Shown here: positions 50,016 to 62,000 of the stretch, one piece after another
How positions within the stretch are numbered: the stretch's first letter is position 1
Layout of the letters: every line of letters starts with the position of its first letter
NCBI GenBank assembly: GCA_035771165.1
Contig: JAWNZC010000419.1
Coordinates: 4,100,001-4,164,000 of the forward strand
Length of the DNA stretch: 64,000 nucleotides
Source of the DNA: Paragorgia papillata
Taxonomy: Eukaryota; Cnidaria; Anthozoa; Scleralcyonacea; Coralliidae
Reading direction: 5' to 3'
Notes under the pieces: model-generated
Seen by the model: only the letters and a program-made list of their open reading frames with translations
What the model was told of the DNA's origin: nothing
The model's database searches: none
Made by a program: the position numbers and the translations under genes

Positions 50016-53000
50016 ATGATCGTGTCCTGGACGAGCCTGCTTCGGGCTTTCTTATTGATTGGTGTATGGGGCTTCGTTTTCCCCGCGGACGACTCACGTT
50101 CGAAAGATCGTTCAAGTCCCGCTGCGGTGGTCAGGGTGAGTCGAGGTTTACATTCCGTCGCAGACCGAGTGGATGTTTGCTCTAAAGAACTCGAAACGGT
50201 TCAGACGTTTCTGGCCGAAGCTGGTGCAGCCCAGACGATGAACTGCAGTAGTAAGGGCATCGAGAATTGCAGTGGAAACTCTGAGTTGGTCGGCTATCAT
50301 TGCAGGTGCAAGTCAACGAGTTTGACTTACGCGGCGAGCAGACGAAAGTGTGTGAAGAACAGTTGGCTTAGGAAAGGTAAGTTGGAGTCTAAATACGGAA
50401 GGACGACACATGTGATGGGTTACCATAGGGTAATACGGGTAATTGTATTCCTATTAAAACGTATTCTTTACATATTAAGAATGGTAATTGTACCAATGTT
50501 TAAGCGAACGATATATCAACTAACCAGTTAGTTGTCATCACTATGAGCTACTAAGTACAACATAACACATTTTGTCCGACGATCAATGTGAGGTTTAGTT
50601 CGTCCTATTTCCGTATTTCTTCGCTAAGTTTCGATACACATATACTTGAATTCAATTTAACGATCGCATTAAATCGTTATTCAAAGAGACCGATCTTCCG
50701 CGAGACAGTGACGAGAATCACGTTTCTTACCAAATGACATATTGAGTCAAGCTGCATGGTAGTATTAAAGAAACGAGGATGGAAGACTTGAAGTATACAC
50801 ATCATTATTTCGGGAATTCTGATGCAGCATGTGTGGCCTCAAGGCTCAACAGAGAATTGCTGAATGCCAACGCGGTGAAGTATTCACGCAGATAAAGTAT
50901 GTAGTAGATAAAATATGTAACGAGTGCATTTTATTGGTGGGAAATATTATGTATCAATGTATTCAGTATAGAAAGACAATAGGCATTGGGAAGATACAAG
51001 CTTGTGATATTATTGAGAATACTTTCAATGGAAGCTCTTTTATTATTATTTATTATTATTTAATCTTATTTAATCACGGTAGCCTTTCAGAAGTACATCT
51101 GTTTTTCAAAGGGCCGTGAGTTCATTAAAATATTTACATAATTATTGGGGAAAAAAGAAAATTTAAAAGCGAGAAAAACAGGTTATTTAAGTAAACTATT
51201 TACATGGATGCAGTTAATTACACTATAAATGGGTCAGGACCAATGGTTAGGACATACGCTTTATGACATTCTTAAAGGAGTTGACAGAGACATCTTCTAT
51301 TAATGCTTGGTCAATAATATGATTAGGTAGGTTATTCCAACTCATAGCTCCTCGATAGGAAAAGCTATTCTTTAGAAAATTTGTCTTTGGCTTAGGTAGG
51401 TGAATATTTCTATTGTTGCAACGTAATTGATGGCTGTCGTTTTCGTTCAAGTTAATTATCTGCATTAAGTATTCGGGCACTAAACCTTTAAGGGCCTTAA
51501 AAATCATTACAAGGTCGCGCTCGTCTAAGTTGTCCTTTATAGGTCTCCAGTTTAAGGTTTCAAAAATGTTAGTTGATCTTATGTCGTAACTGGATCCTGT
51601 TATTACGCGAGCAGCCCTTTTCTGTAACTTATAATCAATTATTGGATGAGGCTTTTTTGATATCAAGAATTATCAAGGTCGAAGTCTGTGTTATCTGCCG
51701 AAGCCGAAGGCTGAGGCTGATAACACAGACTGAGACCTTGATAATTCTTAATATCAAAAAAGCCGAATTCAATAATTGTTTTATTATACATTTCTCCCAA
51801 ACCCTTGATTATGATTGGTCAGAAATTTTGTGAGAAATCTCGATATCTGCAATTTGCCGCTGAGATTGTCATGATATGAGCCCATGATGCCATTATCTGT
51901 AACCATTATCTGTAGGAAAAAGAGTTATCAGTCATGTGCTGACGTCATGCCATGGAAAACCGCTTGCTCGCTCGGGCAGCCCGGCAATTTTTTTCAGTTA
52001 TGGCCGAGAAAGTAAGGTTTGCTTCTCTATCTGAGGACGACATTGACAAGCTGGTCGAAAATAAAGACTCAGCAAACACAAACAGAGCTACAAAACTGGC
52101 AAGAAGAGTTTTCGAGGAATATCTTAGTGAGAAGAAAATACCTCAGCCAGAAGATAAGAAGGAACTTGCTGAAGTCCTAAAATCCTTCTACGTCGAAGCA
52201 CGAAAAGTAGATGGGAATCCATATTCGAAGAGTTCTTTAACATCTTTGCGGTTTGGACTTAACAGACACTTCAAATCTCTTCATGACATGGATATAATTA
52301 ACGACACAGATTTTAACAACGCGAACAAAGTATTCCTGGCAAAATGTGTCGAATTAAAGAAGGAAGGTTTAGCGAAAGTCAACCACAAGAAACCAATCCA
52401 TGATGAAGACATACGAAAGCTCTACGAAGGTAACCTATTCAACACAAACCATCCAAGAACGCTTCAAAACAAAGTAGCTATTTTTCGAAATAATGCTTTA
52501 CTTTTGCCGTCGAGGTCGCCAGAATCTTCGGCAGCTCAAGAAATCCGACTTCACAATCAGCGTTGATGCAAAGGGGGGAAAATACGTAACAAAAACAACA
52601 GACGAGCTGACCAAAAACCATAGAGAAAACGACGAAGCCGAAGAAGGAGGAACAATGTTCGCAAAAGAAGGCCCTTTTTGTCCTGTTGCTTCCTTCGAGA
52701 AATATCTTCAACACTTAAACCCTAAAAACGAGTTTCTTTTCCAGCGACCGAAGAAAAATGTTTCGGAATGCGACAACGTTTGGTTTGACAACATGGTTGT
52801 CGGCGAGCGTTCTCTTGGAGACAAGATGAAAAACATCTCAAAAGAGGGAAACCTGTCAACTGTCTACACGAATCACTCGATACGGGCAACAGCTGTGACA
52901 ATACTTGACAGGTCCGGCTTCGAAGCACGGCACATTATGGCTGTCAGTGGTCACAAAAGTGAAAGCAGCATCAGAAGTTACAGCCGAACTAGCCTGGATA

Positions 53001-56000
53001 CAAGACGGGAAATGTCCGAAACTTTGATGGCTGTCGCTAGCTGCAGTTCTCCCACGCACGTTGATATGGAATTATCTCCACTGTTGTCGCTCTCCCAAGA
53101 AGAAACAGTGTTGAATATACAAACCTCTCATTCACAGTTATCCAAGCAATTCAATTTTTATAACTGTAACGTTAACTTTAACTGATAAGCGGGAACGTTG
53201 TGGCACAGTTGTAAGTTTCAATGCTAGCTTGGCGTGAACATTTTTTTAAGGCTTTTTTCCTTTGTTGTTGCGTATATACGTGCATTTTAATATTTTTGTC
53301 ATTGGCACATTGCCTATCAGTCGTTTTGACATTTCAATAAACTGATGTTATTTAATTGTTTTGTCTTCGAAGAAAGTAAGCTTATAACTATATCTTAAAA
53401 CAGTTTAAATAGATGGTTGCTCAGCTGAAAATGTATAATAATATAATTTATTGATGTGATCGTCACCAAAGCCATGCCACACAGTTGAGCAGTAGGTAAA
53501 GTGCGGAAGTACAAGTGAATTGTACATTGTAATTAAAACACCTTGTGTGACAAAATCTCTAGCTCTTCTTAACATTCCGATACGTGCTGAGATTGTTTTG
53601 CATTGTTTGTTGTTATGTTCGTGCCATTTTAATTGTTCATCTATAATGATTTTGTACTTTCAACTCGTGTTATTTGCTCGCCTGCAATTGATATGTTTGT
53701 AGTATTTGTGCCAATAGAATTTAATTTTTGTCGTGAGCCAATAATCATGTATTCATTTTTTTCACGGTTTAAGGTCAGCTTGTTTGCGGTTAACCATGTG
53801 TGAACTTTTTCTAAATCGTGATTCAGTTTACTCTCTATATCTGCGGATGATAATCCGTTGCATGATAGATTTGTATCGTCCGCAAACATTGTGGCGCTTG
53901 TTGTTTCAAGGCAATTTGGCAGATCATTTATATAAAGGAGAAATAGCAACGGGCCTAAATTTGTCCCTTGAGGAACTCCACAGGTAATTGTTCTTATATC
54001 CGACATTTTTTTGTTAATTTTGCATACTTGCTGCCTCTTCCTTAAATATGACTGAAACCATTTGTGTGCTGTGCCCTTTATTCCATAGACTGTCAATTTA
54101 GAGAAAAGAATATTGTGGTCCACTGTGTCAAATGCTTTTTTTTAGGTCTAAGAATAGAACACCATTTATAAGGCAGATATTTCCCCCTTCAATTCCCTTT
54201 TGTCGCTAAAAATATTATTGGCAGAAGGTCGGTAATTCTAAAACATATTGGTTTCTTCATTGTCATGATCTGTAAGAAAGTTTAGACTGAATTTCCTGGT
54301 GGGTCACAGTGTTAAAAGAACTTGGACGTACGTTTGTCGAACAGCGACCGGAAAAAAATTGCAGGTCCTCTCAAAACTATCGCATCTAGGGCCTAGTCTC
54401 GCTGTGCATAATGGGATCAGTCACCATTTTGTTTACAGGATCTGGCAGGCCCTCTCAACCTGTCCATGATGCAATAGGGCCTGTGGAGGAGGCAGGCTTC
54501 CCCGCCCCCGCCCACCGCTGCGAAAAGACCCTGGTCCAGGCTGGTCACGTGCTGCCCAAAATATGGGCAGTATAAAATAAATTTAGTGTGGGTAGGGTGG
54601 TACAAAAAACTTTCTCGACTTACCAACCGGAGTAGTGTTTATACAAAACGCAAAACATCTGGCCAGATGAAATGTCACGACTCACGAAAGGTGCACAACG
54701 GCTTGGAGAAACAATCCGAAACGAGATATAATTCAATAAGAATGCCAAAAGTCTCAAAGATCAATATTTTGCTGGCTTTGTAGCGGTGGCGACATGTGTT
54801 ATTGATGGGAGAATATTCGTTTTAAGCATTCGAATCGCGAGGCTTTTAACTGGACGTATTCACTTAAGTATCAAACGGCAGCTTTCACGTGTGGTATTCA
54901 ACAACGTACAGGTGAAACACATACGTATTTTATTGTTTATATTGAGAGTTTGAAACAGTCTTCCATTTCATTATCCACTGTGACGTTTACTGTGCTGCGT
55001 TGTTTTGACCAGTTCTCATGCGGACAAAATTATGGTCAGTCATCCACGAACATGATAAGTGATAAATATATTTGATATAAAATGCCAATTTTCAAGTTCA
55101 TTTTAAAAAGGTTAGTCGATATCCGTACCTATTATATTTTAAACAATTGTCGAAGGACTATAATTTAATACGACGTGTTATTATTAATAGTCCGAAAAGC
55201 GGCGGGTATTAGGTTGTTGCGTTTTAAAACGATCAAAACTAAAAGATACGTAACAAGTTAACTTGAACGGGGGTTTCTTTATCGGACAAGAAGTTTGTGA
55301 CAGCAAAGAAGCAGAAAAATCGATAAGACTCCGCCCGCTTTCTTGAAGTCTACTGAAAGTACTATTTCTTTAAGTAAACTACACAGCGCATTCAGAAATG
55401 CAGACAGATGACAACAAAGGTTCAACATTTCACCTTTGCCTTATTAAATGTGTCTAGTGTCTTGCTATAGCATTATAGAATGGTTTCAAATATTTTACTA
55501 TTTTAGTACTGTTTATTTTTGTTTATTTGTCCTTGATTATTACTAGCTATTGTTCGATATTTTAATATACTTTGCCGAATGGAGGAGCGGCAACAGTTTT
55601 CGTAGTGGCGTATTCATATTTCATGATCAAGCGACGAAAGATCAAATTTGCGGAGTAACTGGAGTTTATATAAATAGAAAAATGATAAGATATCGATTAA
55701 TCGACTATATATTGTATAATTTAAGCACCCAGGTTGACGATTATAAAACGAATGGGAACATCAAAAACTTTCTTCATTGTAAACTTAAATAAACACAGCG
55801 ATTTATTATAAACTAAAAACAATAGCTGTCAAAACAATTTGTTTCAATTTTAAAATCGTATCACCGGTTTAACTATTCATTTCAAAATCTAGTACCAGAA
55901 AACAAAACAAGATACGTATACAAAGCATTTCTTCGACGATTCCAGCGAGGTCAAGCATTGATACGCAGGGGACACTCCCACAGTCGAAAATTTTGATAGA

Positions 56001-59000
56001 CGACACGTGACCAGCCTGGACCAGGGTCTTTTCGCAGCGGTGGGCGGGGGCGGGGGAGCGGAGATAAGACCCTGGGTACGAGGTTGAGTCTCTCGTTTCC
56101 CGGGTGGGGAACGTGGGCTGTGGGAACGAGATTACGTTTTCTGGTGAAACGTGCAACTTTCAAACGTAAACAAACATGAAAAAAATCGCCCGCCTAACGG
56201 TCGCTTGCAAATGGCAGTATGTAATTGATATGAATGTGAATGCTCAAATGCGAACTGATATCGATCTAAACCTTAATTGACGAGTCTGAGATCGATCTAA
56301 ACGAGTGTAAACCACACTGTCACTGATGTAAAAGCTTTCTCAAAACGTATACCTGGATCGAATTACTGAGGGCGAAAGGTTGCTGCATGTTAAGTCATCG
56401 AAAGGCAAAAGCGATCTTAAATTCTTAATGTAAATGCCCGAATGCGAACCGAAATTAATCTAAACGAATCTGAGACCGATCTAAACGAGTCTGAGATTGA
56501 TCTAAGCTATAGTGTAGATTGATTTAAACGAGTCTGAGATCGAAATATAGTAAGGTTAGATATACTGCCGAAACATGCAGAGAACGTAGAGGTGTCTAAC
56601 GTTTCGAGCGAAGGCCCTTTGTCAGAGAGAAACGTCTAAGATCTAGTCTATAAGATCGTTCTAAACGAGTCTGAGATTGAAGGAAAGAGTCTGAGATTGA
56701 TTGAAAGAGTCTGAGATTGATCGAAAGAGTCTGAGATTGATCGAAAGAGTGTGAGATTGATTGAAAGAGTCTGAGATTGATCGAAAGAGTCTGAGATTGC
56801 TTGAAAGAGTCTGAGATTGATTGAAAGAGTCTGAGATTGATCGAAAGAGTCTGAGATTGATTGAAAGAGTCTGAGATTGATCGAAAGAGTCTGAGATTGC
56901 TTGAAAGAGTCTGAGATTGATTGAAAGAGTCTGAGATTGATCGAAAGAGTCTGAGATTGATTGAAAGAGTCTGAGATTGATCGAAAGAGTGTGAGATTGA
57001 TTGAAAGAGTCTGAGATTGATGCAAAGAGTCTGAGATTGATGGAAAGAGTGTGAGATTGATCGAAAGAGTCTGAGATTGATCGAAAGTGTCTGAGATTGA
57101 TTGAAAGAGTCTGAGATTGATCGAAAGACTGTGAGATTGATTGAAAGAGTCTGAGATTGATGGAAAGAGTCTGAGATTGATGGAAAGAGTCTGAGATTGA
57201 TTGAAAGAGTCTGAGATTGATCGAAAGAGTGTGAGATTGATTGAAAGAGCCTGAAATTGATCGAAAGAGTCTGAGATTGATTGAAAGAGCCTGAAATTGA
57301 TCGAAAGAGTCTGAGATTGATGGAAAGAGTCTGAGATTGATGGAAAGAGTCTGAGATTGATTGAAAGAGTCTGAGATTGATCGAAAGAGTGTGAGATTGA
57401 TCGAAAGAGTCTGAGATTGACTGAAAGAGTCTGAGATTGATCGAAAGAGTCTGAGATTGATTGAAAGAGTCTGAGATTGATGTAAAGAGTGTGAGATTAA
57501 TCGAAAGAGTGTGAGATTGATTGAAAGAGTCTGAGATTGATCGAAAGAGTCTGAGATTGATTGAAAGAGTCTGAGATTGATCGAAAGAGTGTGAGATTGA
57601 TTGAAAGAGTCTGAGATTGATGGAAAGAGTCTGAGATTGATGGAAAGAGTGTGAGATTGATCGAAAGAGTCTGAGATTGATCGAAAGAGTCTGAGATTGA
57701 TTGAAAGAGTCTGAGATTGATCGAAAGACTGTGAGATTGATGGAAAGAGTCTGAGATTGATGGAAAGAGTCTGAGATTGATTGAAAGAGTCTGAGATTGA
57801 TCGAAAGAGTGTGAGATTGATTGAAAGAGCCTGAAATTGATCGAAAGAGTCTGAGATTGATTGAAAGAGCCTGAAATTGATCGAAAGAGTCTGAGATTGA
57901 TGGAAAGAGTCTGAGATTGATGGAAAGAGTCTGAGATTGATTGAAAGAGTCTGAGATTGATCGAAAGAGTGTGAGATTGATCGAAAGAGTCTGAGATTGA
58001 TTGAAAGAGTCTGAGATTGATTGAAAGAGTCTGAGATTGATTGAAAGAGTCTGAGATTGATGGAAAGAGTCTGAGATTGATCGAAAGAGTCCGAGATTGA
58101 TCGAAAGAGTCTGAGATTGATCGAAAGTGTCGGAGATTGATCGAAAGAGTGTGAGATTGATCGAAAGAGTGTGATATTGATCGAAGAGTGTGAGATTGAT
58201 CGAAAGAGTCTGAGATTGATCGAAAGAGTGTGATATTGATCGAAAGAGTGTGAGATTGATCGAAAGAGTCTGAGATTGATCGAAAGAGTCTGAGATTGAT
58301 CGAAAGAGTGTAATATTGATCGAAAGAGTGTGAGATTGATCGAAAGAGTGTGAGATTGATCGAAAGAGTGTGAGATTGATCGAAAGAGTCTGAGATTGAT
58401 GGAAAGAGTCTGAGATTGATGGAAAGAGTCTGAGATTGATTGAAAGAGTCTGAGATTGATCGAAAGAGTGTGAGATTGATCGAAAGAGTCTGAGATTGAT
58501 TGAAAGAGTCTGAGATTGATTGAAAGAGTCTGAGATTGATTGAAAGAGTCTGAGATTGATGGAAAGAGTCTGAGATTGATCGAAAGAGTCCGAGATTGAT
58601 CGAAAGAGTCTGAGATTGATCGAAAGTGTCGGAGATTGATCGAAAGAGTGTGAGATTGATCGAAAGAGTGTGATATTGATCGAAGAGTGTGAGATTGATC
58701 GAAAGAGTCTGAGATTGATCGAAAGAGTGTGATATTGATCGAAAGAGTGTGAGATTGATCGAAAGAGTCTGAGATTGATCGAAAGGGTCTGAGATTGATC
58801 GAAAGAGTGTAATATTGATCGAAAGAGTGTGAGATTGATCGAAAGAGTGTGAGATTGATCGAAAGAGTGTGAGATTGATCGAAAGAGTCTGAGATTGATC
58901 GAAAGTGTCTGAGATTGATCGAAAGAGTGTGAGATTGATCGAAAGAGTGTGATATTGATCGAAAGAGTGTGAGATTGATCGAAAGAGTGTGAGATTGATC

Positions 59001-62000
59001 GAAAGAGTGTGAGATTGATCGAAAGAGTCTGCGATTGATCTAAACGAGTGTGCATGAGATCAATCTAAAAGAGTCTAAACAAGTCTATATAAGACCGATC
59101 TAAACTCGTCTGAGATCGATCTAAACGGGTGGGAGGCCCGTCAGTCAGCTGTCAAATTCAGATCTGTTCAGATCTCTGGTGGCAGCATGAAGTGGCTGCA
59201 CCTGATGAGGTCAACCTCCTCCGCAGGCATCTCAGGAACCAACTCCGCCTGCTCACAGAAACCTAGCCCCACCCATCCATCCACCGACGTAGGTTGAGTT
59301 CGACCTATGCCATTATATATGCTTAGTAAGCAGAAGTATATGATGATATATGTTTATGTCTAGTAACTAGTTACAGTAACTAGTTACATTTTTAAGGAAC
59401 TGTAACTGAAACTAGTTACTTTTTCTGAAGAAGTAACTGTAACTATAACTAGTTACTTTTTGAAGAAGTAACTATAACTAGTTACTTTTTGAAGAAGTAA
59501 CTATAACTAGTTACTTTTTGAAGAAGTAACTATAACTAGTTACTTTTTGAAGAAGTAACTATAACTAGTTACTTTTTGAAGAAGTAACTATAACTAGTTA
59601 CTTTTTGAAGAAGTAACTATAACTAGTTACTTTTTTAAAGAACTGTAACTAGTTACAATATTTGGTTCAAAAATGTAAACAATTATTCACCGAAGTGGAG
59701 GTGAATAGTGCTGGATATTCACCGAGCCGCTTCGGCGAGGTGAATATCCACACTATTCACCGACACTGAGCATATACCTCATAAATGAAATAAGAAGTTT
59801 AACATTCTTATATTTTTCGGTATTTTATACAAGACACGGCCGCTAGCAACTTGGCGTACTCGATATTTGTCGACAAAACAGTTCTTACAACTTTTGAATA
59901 TATTACGGTAATGGAATAATGGCTAGAAAATTGTAAAGAAACATACCTGTGGACACTCTTCTACTTAATTTTGTTGACATTTCTCGTTATTCTACAACAT
60001 TAGCCTTGCTTATCAACAAAATCTCCTGCTTTGGTAAACAAAGCAAAACTGTCCGCCACTTTGTTTTGCCCGCAGGTGAATAGTGCAGGATATCCCGAGC
60101 TAGAGGAACCAATCAGATTGCTTGAAAAGCACTATTCACCTGCGAGGTATATGCTAATTACTGATATTCAGTTGAGGATGTCATTCTTTCGTGATAAAAA
60201 TGGTTTTGATATAATAATAAAGGTACATTATGTACACATTTGACTATTTCTGCTTAGTCGGATAACTATATTTAGGCATTTAGCTGTAAAAACATAATTA
60301 TGGTACTGGTATCTAAAAACTAGTAATTTCTTTGTTGATTCTAGTAACACGGACAAAGGAATGTAACTTTGTAACTAGTTACAAAATTTTTGAAGTAACT
60401 TTGTAACTGTAACTAGTTACTTTCTTTTCATTGTAACTTTTATCGGTAACTAGTTACTTTTCTAACGATGTAACTGTAACTAGTTACAAAAATTATGTAA
60501 CTTTTACAGCACTGCTGAATTGCTGTATTATATAGTAATGTTGTTAAAAGAAGAGATCTATAGTGGGACTCCAACCCACAACCTTCTGATCACTAGTGAG
60601 ACGCTCTAACCATTGAGTTACGGGAACGCAAATAATTTGGGGAGCACGGGTGGCGTGTGATGTTAGCGCGCTGCCTCTCACCGAAAAAAAAAGTTAAGCC
60701 CGGTTAGACGGGGTTAGTATACTTAGATGGGCGACCGCTTGGGAATGACCCTCTTGTCAAACTTGAAACTCATGTGAGTACAGTTGTAGTTGCTGATCTC
60801 TCCTGTGCTTCGAGGGTTTTTCGCCGGGTTCTCACGTCTTAGCTGTGATCCGTGCCTGGAGCGCCTCTGATATGCCTCAACACGGCCACGTTGATCTGCG
60901 TCCTTCGCAATTCAGCCGCTGGCTGCAAGTTAGGATGATTAGCCCCACAGTCCTCTATTTTAGGTTGAGTTCGATGTATGACATTATACTACGATGCATG
61001 ATCATATATATATTATCATAATCATGTTGTTCAGTAATACTGGAAGAGATGAATATAAGCTAGCTCGGATAGTCGGATGTGAATCTGAGAATTGTATGTA
61101 AAAAGCGGTACAAGGTCTTATTCTGGAATCAGATAATATTCTAGAAAGAGCCGTTTTAATCAACCAATTGTTATATAATTAGTCCTACCGTGAGAACATT
61201 AGTTTTTGGGATCCGGATCTTTTCTGTGCCGCGGAATCTCAGTTCCTATGTAAACACGGTATGTCGTTTTAATTCATTCCAGAATGAAATTAATTCCGAT
61301 CGATTATGTAAAGTGTAAACATCTCCTAATACAAAGCTACTTTAAAATCCAGAAATTATGACTCTTTATATACCGCTTTGGTGAGGGGACGTGTGGCCGT
61401 AACGACTCCTATGCCATGTGCTGTTAGTGCGCTGCTTCTCACCACTGCAATCCAAAGTTAAGCTTATAGTACTTGGATGGGTGACCCGGTCTGGGAATGA
61501 CTCCGTTGTCGAGCTTGGAACTCATGTGAGTAGAGTTGTAGTTGATCTCTCCTGATCGGCTCCGGTTTTCCTCCCTCCGTAAAATCAACACCTATACATC
61601 TTAACTATGATCCGTGGTCTGAACTGTGTCGTGTGGCGGCTGCCTCGAGCGCCGTTGATCTGATTTCGACGGCATGGACACGTTGGAGTCTGCGTCCTTC
61701 GCAATTCTGCGAAGTAAGGATGATTAGCCGTCAGTAAGTTTGTTTGTTTGGATCCGCCAATGTTTGTATGGCCAATTTGATATTCAGACGAATTTGATGG
61801 TTTGCGCAAACGAATGAAGATTTTGCAGCTGCAATAATTAACAGCAATAATTAAGATAATAAATATAAAAGTACCGGTCATTTATGCGATGTTTATTCAG
61901 GGTCGTCTGAAACCCTGGTGGAACTTTCTGGAGGTCAGGATAATTAAGACATCTCACTCGTCATCAGAAGGTTGCAGATGGTACACATTTGTAACTTTAG

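Larger units (their letters stand above)
51040..54130 (-). mobile_element. Non-LTR retrotransposon split by a Crypton
   Basis: Minus-strand polymerase sequence occurs in two blocks. 54123-53440 carries [27 protein letters not shown] and then [17 protein letters not shown] (the reading is broken once near 53640). 51666-51247 carries [20 protein letters not shown] to [14 protein letters not shown] and a stop. The 3' end at about 51040 is ATTAAATAATAATAAATAAT-like. Joining the blocks gives the expected order HINKLY then [10 protein letters not shown], so one element was cut by the insertion at about 51640-53440. The 5' end is truncated. Confidence 0.8.

Noticed and set aside
55550..55792. 80-codon frame [20 protein letters not shown]
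   Set aside because: No recognised family and no adjoining exons; it sits inside a non-autonomous TIR element.
56596..59055. 819-codon open frame on the minus strand
   Set aside because: It is only the 20-bp satellite read in a stop-free phase ([16 protein letters not shown] repeats); no start context, domain or conservation beyond the repeat.
59450..59650. Regular 29-bp repeats resembling a CRISPR array
   Set aside because: Units are head-to-tail without unique spacers, and the genome is eukaryotic; it is a subterminal repeat array.
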